From: an uncultured Bacteroidota bacterium
Lineage (GTDB): Bacteria > Bacteroidota > Bacteroidia > Flavobacteriales > UA16
Length of the DNA stretch: 31,895 nt
NCBI GenBank assembly: GCA_902535565.1
Contig: CACAUH010000008.1
Location: forward strand, 1-31,895
Direction: 5' to 3'
A model generated the notes under the pieces. That model made no database searches. It saw only the letters and a program-made list of their open reading frames with translations, and was not told the DNA's origin. Shown here in pieces: positions 1-7,676 of this stretch. Each line of letters opens with the position of its first letter. Position 1 is the stretch's first letter. Made by a program: the position numbers and the translations under genes.

Positions 1-1448
1 CAAGGAAAGCTGGGCAAAACCCGCGTCCAGTTGGGCAAATGGTGGTGGCCCTCGTGATGCGACGCGTGCACGTCGTGATACAGCACACCGCTCGGGCCCA
101 CCACCCAAAGCTCTCCAGAGTTCTGTTCCTCCACAAACCAACGCCCGCCGGGCAACGCTTCTTGAAGGCCTTCACTTGCCGTCATCATTCCCACATCCGC
201 CATCAATTCAGGAAGCATGGGGACAAACGCACCCGAAACCAAATCATAAAGCGTGACCTCAGAATGGTACTGCTTCAATTCAACCTGCTCCTTGGAAACG
301 GGATACTTGTCCCGCTGGTTGATGTGCACGCCGTTGTTCTCCTGGACGTTGTTGTTAAAGATGACCAGGGTGCTGTCATTCAAAATGTCCACGTCATGCT
401 GCGAGGCGAGCGGACCGCCGATGACGCGGATGACCTCGCCCGTGGACGGGCGGTATTGGATGACACTCTGCAAGTTTCGAAAGCTCAAAAACAGGTCGTC
501 CTTCTCGAAGTGGTCCGAAGCCGTCAATGCCGGCTCCACGTCGTTGAGATGAATCGGGTCCTGGGGGTCCCCAGACCGAAGAATCAAATGCTCAAGCCCA
601 TTGTTCTTGAGTATCTCAGTCATGGAAATCACCTCCAAAATGTGGCCTGTTTGCGCATCCAATCGGGCAATACTGTTGTCCAAAAAGTTGACCGTTCTGT
701 CACCCAATTTGTATCGCCCTCGATACCCGATGTAGCGCCCCCCTTTCTCCCATCGCATGGTGCAGGCCCAAAGGTCCCCATTGGCCGCACGGTTGATTGC
801 ATGATGAAACGTAAGGCTGTCTTGGCGCCACATCAAGTTGGATGCAGAATCCAATCGGAACAAGGGCGACCGATTGGTAAAGAAGCCCACGACCGACTTG
901 TCTTCCAAAAGAAGCGGGTGGTGAACCCGCCAATGGGGCTTCCACTCTCCAAGCGTGTCAGGCAAAACCCAGGCGTGGAGTACACAGTCATCCCTCAAAT
1001 TCCGAACGGCAATGGTGCGGCCTTTGTCCGGGTTAGAAAACGCTGTCAAGGTGAGCACGTCCTGGTCGAGTCGGTTTTCCCGTTCAAACCCAGCGGGCGT
1101 CTTCACGAACGTCTGCGGTAAGGTTTGCACCTCCTCAACAGACTTCTTGAAGCGGTCGGGAAAGCCAGAAAGCAACTCCACAACACCATTCATTGCGCCG
1201 AAATCCCGGTCCTTTTTCGCCCTGTGCTGGGACATCCAGCCGAAACCACTGAGAAGGGCCAAAAGGGCGACCAGTTGCATTGCCAGTTTCACCCCCCACT
1301 TGGCCTTGCCTTGGCCGCGCAAAAACCGCTTGATTCTCAGCCAAACAATGAAGCCCAAGGCAAACAAGACCAGCCCCCCAATCAGGATGACAAGCAAAGC
1401 GCCAACGGTCACGCCGCCGCCAGGGCCGATATATGCCAAGGTGTGCAT
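1..1448 (-). CDS. Membrane-anchored arylsulfotransferase (ASST)-like protein, partial at the left edge
   Basis: The minus-strand frame is open for 482 codons from ATG 1448 to the window edge, so the C-terminus is missing. The N-terminus begins MHTLAYIGPGGG and has two hydrophobic segments (about residues 13-37 and 53-71), which should anchor it in the inner membrane with the rest outside. The body has the repeated propeller-blade look of the arylsulfotransferase family: FHHAINRAANGDLW (His215/216), HLNDVE (His300) and QHDVDILNDSTLVIFNNN (His351). These resemble the three conserved His-containing blades of bacterial ASST, where one His carries the sulfate. Substrate and activity are unknown. 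The start lies 9 bases after the scoA stop, so it is probably the last or a late gene of the PBP1A-scoA transcript. The family call rests on motifs recognised by eye; a non-catalytic propeller is possible. Confidence 0.72.
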   Translation of the reverse strand, partial: MHTLAYIGPGGGVTVGALLVILIGGLVLFALGFIVWLRIKRFLRGQGKAKWGVKLAMQLVALLALLSGFGWMSQHRAKKDRDFGAMNGVVELLSGFPDRFKKSVEEVQTLPQTFVKTPAGFERENRLDQDVLTLTAFSNPDKGRTIAVRNLRDDCVLHAWVLPDTLGEWKPHWRVHHPLLLEDKSVVGFFTNRSPLFRLDSASNLMWRQDSLTFHHAINRAANGDLWACTMRWEKGGRYIGYRGRYKLGDRTVNFLDNSIARLDAQTGHILEVISMTEILKNNGLEHLILRSGDPQDPIHLNDVEPALTASDHFEKDDLFLSFRNLQSVIQYRPSTGEVIRVIGGPLASQHDVDILNDSTLVIFNNNVQENNGVHINQRDKYPVSKEQVELKQYHSEVTLYDLVSGAFVPMLPELMADVGMMTASEGLQEALPGGRWFVEEQNSGELWVVGPSGVLYHDVHASHHEGHHHLPNWTRVLPSFP

Positions 1449-1457
1449 CAGGTGGGT

Positions 1458-2159
1458 TTAGACCTCGCGAACCGTTCGCTGCTCAATGCGCTTCTTGTAA
1501 TCCACCCCCTGAAAAATCCGCTGCACAAAGATGCCCGGCGTGTGAATCTGATTGGGATCGAGTTCGCCCAGCGGAACCAGCTCCTCCACCTCAGCGATGG
1601 TGATTCTCCCGGCCATGGCCATGGGGGGGTTGAAATTCTTTGCGGTCGCCTTGAAAATCAAGTTTCCAGCAGAGTCGCCCTTCCAGGCCTTCACGATGGC
1701 AAAGTCCGCAGTCAAGGCCGTCTCCAAAATGTGGGGCTTACCGTTGAATTCCCGAACCTCCTTGCCCTCGGCCACCTCCGTTCCAAAGCCCGCCGGGGTA
1801 TAGAACCCGGGAATCCCTGCACCACCCGCCCGGCACCGTTCGGCCAGCGAACCCTGCGGAATCAAGTCCACCTCAAGTTCTCCCGACAGCATCTGACGCT
1901 CAAATTCATCGTTCTCCCCCACATAACTGGAGACCATCTTTCGAATCTGTTTGCCTTGGAGCAACAACCCCAAACCAAAGTCGTCAACCCCAGCGTTGTT
2001 TGAAATGCAGGTCAAATTGGTCACCCCCATCCGCACGAGTTCATCGATGCAGTTCTCCGGAATGCCGCACAAGCCAAAGCCGCCCAGCATCAAGGTCATC
2101 CCGCTCTCAATTCCCGCACACGCTTCCCGCGCACCGCTTACCATCTTGTTCAGTGCCAT
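1458..2159 (-). CDS. scoA: 3-oxoacid (succinyl-CoA:acetoacetate) CoA-transferase subunit A
   Basis: At 233 residues this is the usual length for the alpha subunit of a two-subunit family I CoA transferase, which moves CoA from succinyl-CoA to acetoacetate or a related 3-oxoacid in the cytosol. The family signature [10 protein letters not shown] lies near residues 27-36, followed by [12 protein letters not shown] and the glycine-rich stretch [23 protein letters not shown]. The catalytic glutamate of these enzymes is in subunit B, so this protein cannot work alone. No subunit B gene is upstream (that is PBP1A) or in the visible part downstream (that is the ASST-like gene), so it must lie left of the window or elsewhere. 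The ATG at 2159 follows the PBP1A stop by two bases, indicating translational coupling. The family is certain; the exact acyl substrate is inferred. Confidence 0.93.
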   Translation of the reverse strand: MALNKMVSGAREACAGIESGMTLMLGGFGLCGIPENCIDELVRMGVTNLTCISNNAGVDDFGLGLLLQGKQIRKMVSSYVGENDEFERQMLSGELEVDLIPQGSLAERCRAGGAGIPGFYTPAGFGTEVAEGKEVREFNGKPHILETALTADFAIVKAWKGDSAGNLIFKATAKNFNPPMAMAGRITIAEVEELVPLGELDPNQIHTPGIFVQRIFQGVDYKKRIEQRTVREV

Positions 2160-2161
2160 TG

Positions 2162-4630
2162 CTATTCAAATAGGTCGTCATCACCGTCACCACGAAAGTC
2201 AATGCTGCGCGCCGCGAGAACCTCCTCGCAAGGCACTGCCTTTATTGCCCCTTCCGGTGGACGGAAATCCTCAGCCAATAAACCCACATCGGGGTCGGCC
2301 AAAGCACTCTTCATGTAAAAACCAAAAATGGGAAGTGCAGTATTGGCCCCCTGCCCTTTGGTTGTTGTACTGAACCTCACTGCGGGATCAGATGCCCCCA
2401 CCCACACTCCCGTCACGAGCTCCGGTGTCAAACCAATAAACCACCCGTCAGCATTGGACTGGGTCGTCCCTGTCTTTCCCGCCATCGGAACCTTCAACCC
2501 GTCATAGTCTCGGTGGTCGAGGTCCATCCGCAACCGGATTCCCGTTCCCTTCCGGCCGAGTTCTTCATTGTAGGCGCCGTCCACCACGCCCTTCATCATC
2601 TCCAACACCCGATACGCTGTCGCTGCATCCAGGCCCTGCCGAATCTCAGGACGCGGCTCATAGATGGTGTTGCCCCGTTTGTCCTCAATCCTTCGAATAA
2701 TCCGGGGCGCATGGTGCACGCCGCCCCCAGCAAACGTCGCATTGGCACTGGTGACTTCCTGAAGGGAAAGCTCAGCAACACCCAACGCGATAGACGGCAC
2801 TGGCGGAATGTCCGTTTCAATTCCCATCGCATGGGCCAACTCCACAACACGCTCAACCCCATAGTCCTTGATCAACTTCGCTGTCACGGTGTTCATGGAA
2901 TTGGCAAGAGCATACTCCAAGGTCACCATCTCACCGTAGGCCAAGTCGCTGTTTTCCGGGCACCAAGGGTCCTGACCCTCCGGCATCTCAATGCACGTTT
3001 TCTGGTTGGGCAACTCCGTGCAAGGGTCAAGGCCCAAGCGAATCGCGGTGGCGTACACAAACGGCTTAAACGTAGAACCCACCTGTCGGCGAGATTGAAT
3101 CACATTATCAAACTGGGACCACTGATAGTCCAAGTCTCCAACCCACGCTTTGACCTCGCCGCTCTGAGGGTCCACGCTCATCAATCCGGCATGCAACAGC
3201 GTCTTCTGGTGACGAATGCTGTCCAAGGGCGACAACACCGTGTCCACCCAGCCTTGAAGGCCCATCACCCGGGTTTGGGTTTCCTTTTCGAAAACCGCGT
3301 CGAGTTCACGCCTTGACATGGTCGGCCAAGCATGGCCACACCCCCCCTTGGATGGCCGGCACAAGTGCACCCGCTGCCCCGCACTGTCGGCTTCGGCGAT
3401 ATAGAATCCTGGGCGCTCACACTCTGGGCACTCCTTGCCCATCGCCAAGCGGTATCGACGGCTCTGTTCTACTGCGCGCTTCAAAATCTTCTTCTGTTCC
3501 GCCTCCTCGATGTCCGGACTAAACGGCCAGCCTCGGTCTGTTGTCCGTTTCAAGTCCTTCCAAAAATCCTCCTGCAGCTCGCCGCGAATGTGCCGATTGG
3601 CCGCCTCTTCTGCATAGCGTTGCAATCGACTGTCAATCGTCGTGTGGATGACCAGCCCGTCACGATAAAGGTCATAAGGGGCGCCATCAGCTTTGGCAAT
3701 CAGGTGGGCCCCATCATCCGATTTAGCAGACAAGAGCCCTTTGACTTCAGCGCGAAGGCGTTCGCGGAAATGGGGCGCTGGCCCCTGATCGTGACTAACA
3801 CGCTGAAAACTCAATCCAAGAGGAAGGGCGTTAATGCTGTCTTTGACCGACCCGGGCAAGGCCCCGTACTTGATCATTTGAGCGATGACCGTCCCGCGCC
3901 GCTCAAGGACCAGCTCCGGCCTGCGCAGTGGGTTGTACAATGCGCTGTTTTTTAGCATCCCCACGAGCATGGCAGACTCGTGAATATCAAGACGCGACAC
4001 GGATTTACCGAAATACACCTGAGCGGCACTCCGGATGCCCACCGCTTGATTCAAAAAATCATAGCGGTTTAGATAAAGCGTAATAATCTCGTCCTTGGTG
4101 TACTGACGTTCAAGCCGCGTGGCGATGATCCACTCTTTGGGTTTCTGGAGAATCGCCCGCTCAAAAAATCCCGTGCGGTCATAACGCTCGGTGAACAGAA
4201 GCTTTGCAAGTTGCTGGGTGACGGTACTTCCTCCACCCTTCTTTCCCAGGTATGCAATCGCTCGGCCCAAACTGCGAAAGTCCACGCCAGTGTGGTCTCG
4301 GAACCGGACATCCTCAGTACAAATCAGCGCGTCGACCAGCGTCGGCGGCAAATCCGCATAGCGCACGTCCGCTCTGTTTTCCCGATAAAAGCTACCCAGC
4401 TGTGCGCCATCGACCGCGTAGATGCGCGTGGCCAAGTCGGTTTTAGGATTGGCCAGTGTTTCCGTGTCGGGTAACTCACTAGAAGACGCAATTGTGAGCA
4501 AGCATGCGATGCCAAGCACCGGGGACAACACAGCAAGCCAAAGCAGAATAGACAGCCCCAGAAACCGATTGCGAAATGCCTTCGGCTCTGACGACTTTAC
4601 CCCACGGGGTTTCTGCTTCTTTTTGGCCAT
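2162..4630 (-). CDS. mrcA: Penicillin-binding protein 1A, bifunctional transglycosylase/transpeptidase with Cys/His insert
   Basis: This class A PBP polymerises lipid II into glycan strands and cross-links the peptides on the periplasmic face of the inner membrane. I chose ATG 4630 (822 residues, starting MAKKKQKP) over an upstream in-frame ATG at 4669. Numbered from the 4669 ATG: a basic cytoplasmic tail, a membrane anchor at about 37-61, then the GT51 domain with [10 protein letters not shown] (119-128), [11 protein letters not shown] (146-156) and the EW..A..LE..YTKDEI..LYLN block (179-201). The transpeptidase domain has GSTFK (catalytic Ser532, Lys535), SMN (591-593) and KTGTT (732-736). 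Between them sits an unusual cluster Cys414, Cys417, Cys437, Cys444, His446, suggestive of a zinc ribbon. The stop is two bases before scoA. The divergent rseP gene lies 114 bases away. Confidence 0.95.
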   Translation of the reverse strand: MAKKKQKPRGVKSSEPKAFRNRFLGLSILLWLAVLSPVLGIACLLTIASSSELPDTETLANPKTDLATRIYAVDGAQLGSFYRENRADVRYADLPPTLVDALICTEDVRFRDHTGVDFRSLGRAIAYLGKKGGGSTVTQQLAKLLFTERYDRTGFFERAILQKPKEWIIATRLERQYTKDEIITLYLNRYDFLNQAVGIRSAAQVYFGKSVSRLDIHESAMLVGMLKNSALYNPLRRPELVLERRGTVIAQMIKYGALPGSVKDSINALPLGLSFQRVSHDQGPAPHFRERLRAEVKGLLSAKSDDGAHLIAKADGAPYDLYRDGLVIHTTIDSRLQRYAEEAANRHIRGELQEDFWKDLKRTTDRGWPFSPDIEEAEQKKILKRAVEQSRRYRLAMGKECPECERPGFYIAEADSAGQRVHLCRPSKGGCGHAWPTMSRRELDAVFEKETQTRVMGLQGWVDTVLSPLDSIRHQKTLLHAGLMSVDPQSGEVKAWVGDLDYQWSQFDNVIQSRRQVGSTFKPFVYATAIRLGLDPCTELPNQKTCIEMPEGQDPWCPENSDLAYGEMVTLEYALANSMNTVTAKLIKDYGVERVVELAHAMGIETDIPPVPSIALGVAELSLQEVTSANATFAGGGVHHAPRIIRRIEDKRGNTIYEPRPEIRQGLDAATAYRVLEMMKGVVDGAYNEELGRKGTGIRLRMDLDHRDYDGLKVPMAGKTGTTQSNADGWFIGLTPELVTGVWVGASDPAVRFSTTTKGQGANTALPIFGFYMKSALADPDVGLLAEDFRPPEGAIKAVPCEEVLAARSIDFRGDGDDDLFE

Positions 4631-4725
4631 GCTTGTGAAACGCGCGGAAATGCCCTTCCGAGACGGCAAGATGTGACCAAAGGGTGGAAAAGGCGTTAAA
4701 AATCAACCCAGACGCAAGGGAGACT

Positions 4726-4733
4726 TAGCTTTG
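4726..4733 (+). promoter_or_regulatory. Putative -7 box of the rseP promoter
   Basis: TAGCTTTG matches the Bacteroidota primary-sigma -7 consensus TAnnTTTG exactly and ends 11 bases before the rseP ATG. No clear -33 TTG was found. The 5' leader would be under about 10 bases. Confidence 0.4.
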
Positions 4734-4744
4734 CCGCCCGCACC

Positions 4745-6139
4745 ATGGAAATTCTTGTCAAAACAGGCCAGTTCCTCCTGAGCCTCTCCTTCCTGATTGT
4801 GCTCCACGAATTGGGCCACTTCATCCCCGCTCGACTCTTCAAAACCCGAGTAGAAAAGTTCTTCCTTTTCTTCGACATCAAGGGGGCGCTCTTCAGCAAA
4901 AAAATCGGCGAAACCGTCTACGGCATCGGCTGGCTCCCGCTTGGAGGTTATGTCAAAATTGCCGGGATGATAGACGAGTCCATGGACAAGAATCAACTCG
5001 CAAAGCCCGCCCAACCTTGGGAGTTCCGGTCCAAGCCCGCTTGGCAGCGCATGATCATCATGCTGGGCGGCGTCACCGTCAACCTCATCCTTGGCGTGCT
5101 CATTTACGGGTTGGTCTTTTTCGTCTGGGGTGAACGCGACCTGCGTCTCGATGCTCTCCCTTATGGCCTCTCCTTTGCCCAGCCGCTGGAAGAAGTCGGC
5201 CTCCAAGACGGCGACATTGTGTTGACTCTGGGTGGCCAAGCCGTATCCAGCACACGGGACTTTCAAAATCTGGTCTTCGCCGATGAGGTGACTTCAGCGG
5301 AAGTTGTAAGAAATGGCCAAGTGCAAACCTTGAATTTTCCCGTCGAGCTCGGTCAGGTTCTCCTCGATCAAAAAGACAACATTCCCAAGGGCACTGCCCC
5401 ATTCAGCGTCAACTATCCAACAGTCATCGACCGGGTCATCCCGGGATCAGGAGCGGAACGGGCTGGATTAATTCCGAATGACGAGATCATTGCTGTGAAT
5501 GGACAGCCCACGGCCTACTTCACCAACTTGGTCGAAGCCCTCCGAAAGTACTCAGGAAAAACCGTCACCCTCTCCATCCTTCGCATGGGCAAAGGCCAAG
5601 AGGCAAGCCCTGAAATCGCCCAACCCAACCTAAAACCCGGCCCCATTTCACTTCAAGCCGACGTCGATGGAGAAGGCAAACTGGGCTTCTATCCAAAAAA
5701 CATGGAGGCACTCGATGGCTTCCAATTCGTTGAGCGCACCTTCGGGCCCATTGCTGCTTTATCAGAAGGCGCTCAAAAAACATGGACGACCCTGTACAAT
5801 TATGTCTCCTCGCTGCGCTTCCTGTTCAAGCCCGGTGGCACCAAACAGCTTGGAGGCTTCATCACGCTCGGAAGCATCTTCAGCCCTCAATGGGACTGGA
5901 AGAGCTTCTGGAACATCACTGCCCTTTTGTCCATTATTCTGGCATTCATGAACCTCCTCCCCATCCCAGCCCTAGATGGAGGACACGTCATGTTCCTCCT
6001 CTACGAGATGCTCTCTGGCAGGAAACCCAGCGACAAGGTGATGGAGTATGGCCAGCTGATTGGCTTGATTCTGGTGGGAGGACTGATGATTCTGGCCAAT
6101 GGAAACGACCTGTGGAAATGGCTCACAGGGCAATTCTAA
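4745..6139 (+). CDS. rseP: RIP metalloprotease RseP (site-2 protease)
   Basis: This is an intramembrane zinc protease that cuts membrane-embedded segments, classically the anti-sigma factor in envelope stress signalling. At 464 residues it has the length expected for a two-PDZ S2P enzyme. The first transmembrane segment carries the HELGH zinc motif (His21, Glu22, His25). MLGGVTVNLILG follows at about 106-117 with the second segment. Two PDZ domains are visible at about 140-205 and 222-285, the second with the GSGAERAGL carboxylate-binding pattern. The C-terminal segment has NLLPIPALDGGH, whose Asp411 is the third zinc ligand. ATG 4745 is the only sensible start because the active-site helix begins directly after it. 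The gene is followed 34 bases later by an HPt-domain gene on the same strand. No anti-sigma factor gene is nearby, so its target is unknown. Confidence 0.95.
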   Translation: MEILVKTGQFLLSLSFLIVLHELGHFIPARLFKTRVEKFFLFFDIKGALFSKKIGETVYGIGWLPLGGYVKIAGMIDESMDKNQLAKPAQPWEFRSKPAWQRMIIMLGGVTVNLILGVLIYGLVFFVWGERDLRLDALPYGLSFAQPLEEVGLQDGDIVLTLGGQAVSSTRDFQNLVFADEVTSAEVVRNGQVQTLNFPVELGQVLLDQKDNIPKGTAPFSVNYPTVIDRVIPGSGAERAGLIPNDEIIAVNGQPTAYFTNLVEALRKYSGKTVTLSILRMGKGQEASPEIAQPNLKPGPISLQADVDGEGKLGFYPKNMEALDGFQFVERTFGPIAALSEGAQKTWTTLYNYVSSLRFLFKPGGTKQLGGFITLGSIFSPQWDWKSFWNITALLSIILAFMNLLPIPALDGGHVMFLLYEMLSGRKPSDKVMEYGQLIGLILVGGLMILANGNDLWKWLTGQF

Positions 6140-6173
6140 CGGCGCAATTAAACTTTTTAAACCGATTAGAGTC

Positions 6174-6518
6174 ATGGTAACCCTCGACCTCAACCACCTA
6201 AAAAAAATAGTAGGCGACGACCCAGACTTCTTGCGGCAAGTGCTCCAGATTTTCATCACCAATAGCCCGAAAGATTTGGAAGAACTCTTAAAGTTCACCA
6301 GTGAAGGTGACCATGAGAAGGTGGCCTTCTTTGCACATAAAATAAAAAGCGCCGCCGCTGCAATTGGGTTCAACGAAGCTTATGAAGCGTTCAAAGAAAT
6401 AGAAGTAGAAAGCAAGAAAATGGAACCCATGGACAAGCTTCTAGTAAAGGTGAAGATGATGAAATCCCACTGCGACCAATGCGTCGCGGACATTAAGGCC
6501 AGCATGGAAAACCTCTAA
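6174..6518 (+). CDS. Single-domain histidine phosphotransfer (HPt) protein
   Basis: This 114-residue protein is a free-standing HPt domain. It would relay a phosphoryl group between a hybrid histidine kinase's receiver domain and a downstream response regulator in the cytoplasm. The phospho-accepting site is AFFAHKIKSAAAAIG, with His55 as the likely acceptor, Lys58 two turns along and the small-residue run that lets a receiver dock. The preceding helices (LNHLKKIVGDDPDFLRQVL, then LEELLKF) fit the four-helix HPt fold. I chose ATG 6174 because it follows the rseP stop by 34 bases and the domain begins at once; an earlier in-frame ATG at 6099 lies inside rseP. No kinase or response regulator is in the window. 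Its 3' end is three bases from the convergent dprA stop. Its base composition is more AT-rich than that of its neighbours. Confidence 0.88.
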   Translation: MVTLDLNHLKKIVGDDPDFLRQVLQIFITNSPKDLEELLKFTSEGDHEKVAFFAHKIKSAAAAIGFNEAYEAFKEIEVESKKMEPMDKLLVKVKMMKSHCDQCVADIKASMENL

Positions 6519-6521
6519 GGC

Positions 6522-7628
6522 TCACCGCATCGTGCGGGTGAATCGATCCCCCGGCCAAGCCCGAACCCACCCTTTCAGTTCGGCCTCAAGTAGACCGGTT
6601 CTCACTGCATTCCTGTCCCATTCGAGCGACGCCACCACAGCGTCAAACCCCCTCGGCTGATAAGGATGAAGAACCGCAAGAATGGGGTCACCTTCTCCTT
6701 GTTCCGCTCTTTTCAAGGCAACCCAACCCATAGCAGCAGCAAGGTCCTTCGGCATGTGAAGCATTTCCGCAACGTGCTCTTGAATGAGGTGCGCATTGCC
6801 CTTCATCCCTTCAGACGCCCAAGAAGGAGACAGGGCAAAAACACGTCGGTCATAGTCCTGGCCCAGACGCGCCGTGATGAGGCTGCCCCCAGGCTTGTTG
6901 GACTCCACCACAACCACGGCCTCTGAAAGGCCCGCAATGATTCGGTTCCTCGCCGGAAACGTGTATTTAGAAGGCGGCATGCCCAAACGGTACTCAGACA
7001 CCCAACACCCTCCTGCATCAAGAATTCGCTCTGCAAGGGCTGCATTCGTTCTGGGGTAAACGGCATGAAGTCCGTGCGCCAAGCAAGCGATAGTGGGAAC
7101 CCCACGGTCCAGCGCCGCGAGGTGAGCCAATGCATCCACTCCATCCGCCATTCCACTGATGAGGGTCCAATCAAGGCCCCTCATTCCTTCCATCAGACCG
7201 TCCACCGCAAGACTTCCAGAAACAGAAACCCGCCGGGTGCCCACCACCGCAATTGGACGCGGACCATGAAGAAGAGAAATGGGGCCCTTGACAAACAGGA
7301 TCCACGGCGCATCCGGAACCTGAGAAAGACCAAAAGGATAGCCTTTATGGCCCAAAACCACGGCTTGAATGCCGTTTCGGCACATCGCTTCCCATTGGGA
7401 AAGGGCCCGGTCACGGGCTGCCCGCAATAAACCAGGCTCCACACCGGCAAGCCAAGCACCAAGGCCCGCGTGTTGCACCACACGCAAGGTGCCTTTCCGA
7501 TTGAACCGAGGCAATTGCCCTGCTGTCAACCAATCCAACAACCAGCGTTCAGGGTCTGATTCAGATGTGCCAACGAAACGATCTTCTCTGTCATTCACAG
7601 GGGCAACCTCGCCAGAGACAGCCTCCAT
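6522..7628 (-). CDS. dprA: DNA-processing protein DprA
   Basis: DprA binds incoming single-stranded DNA and loads RecA during natural transformation. The 368-residue protein has the Rossmann-like core with VVGTRRVSVSG (128-138), SGMADGVDALAH (158-169), a KYTFPARNRIIAGLS block (221-235) and VESNKPGGSLITA (241-253), all diagnostic of the family. The C-terminal ~55 residues (from about GEGDPILAVL) fit the winged-helix domain. The N-terminal ~80 residues correspond to the SAM-like extension; its first ~25 residues are poorly conserved in type, so a start slightly downstream of 7628 is possible. The gene stands alone on its strand, divergent from the TonB receptor (48-base gap) and convergent with the HPt gene. 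No other competence gene is in the window. Confidence 0.95.
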   Translation of the reverse strand: MEAVSGEVAPVNDREDRFVGTSESDPERWLLDWLTAGQLPRFNRKGTLRVVQHAGLGAWLAGVEPGLLRAARDRALSQWEAMCRNGIQAVVLGHKGYPFGLSQVPDAPWILFVKGPISLLHGPRPIAVVGTRRVSVSGSLAVDGLMEGMRGLDWTLISGMADGVDALAHLAALDRGVPTIACLAHGLHAVYPRTNAALAERILDAGGCWVSEYRLGMPPSKYTFPARNRIIAGLSEAVVVVESNKPGGSLITARLGQDYDRRVFALSPSWASEGMKGNAHLIQEHVAEMLHMPKDLAAAMGWVALKRAEQGEGDPILAVLHPYQPRGFDAVVASLEWDRNAVRTGLLEAELKGWVRAWPGDRFTRTMR

Positions 7629-7662
7629 TCTGCCAGAGGTTTACCAACGATTCCATTCGGTT

Positions 7663-7670
7663 TACATTCG
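7663..7670 (+). promoter_or_regulatory. Possible -7 box upstream of the TonB receptor gene
   Basis: TACATTCG matches TAnnTTTG at all but one base and ends six bases before ATG 7677 in the 48-base gap from dprA. It would give an essentially leaderless mRNA. It is weak alone; the recurring spacing in other genes adds support. Confidence 0.25.
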
Positions 7671-7676
7671 GGCCCA

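Noticed and set aside
39..2003. Long plus-strand open frames (39-1121 and 1125-2003) at the left edge
   Set aside because: They are antisense to the ASST-like gene and scoA, whose minus-strand translations show clear family motifs; the plus frames have no recognisable domain and a skewed His/Arg/Pro content typical of shadow frames.
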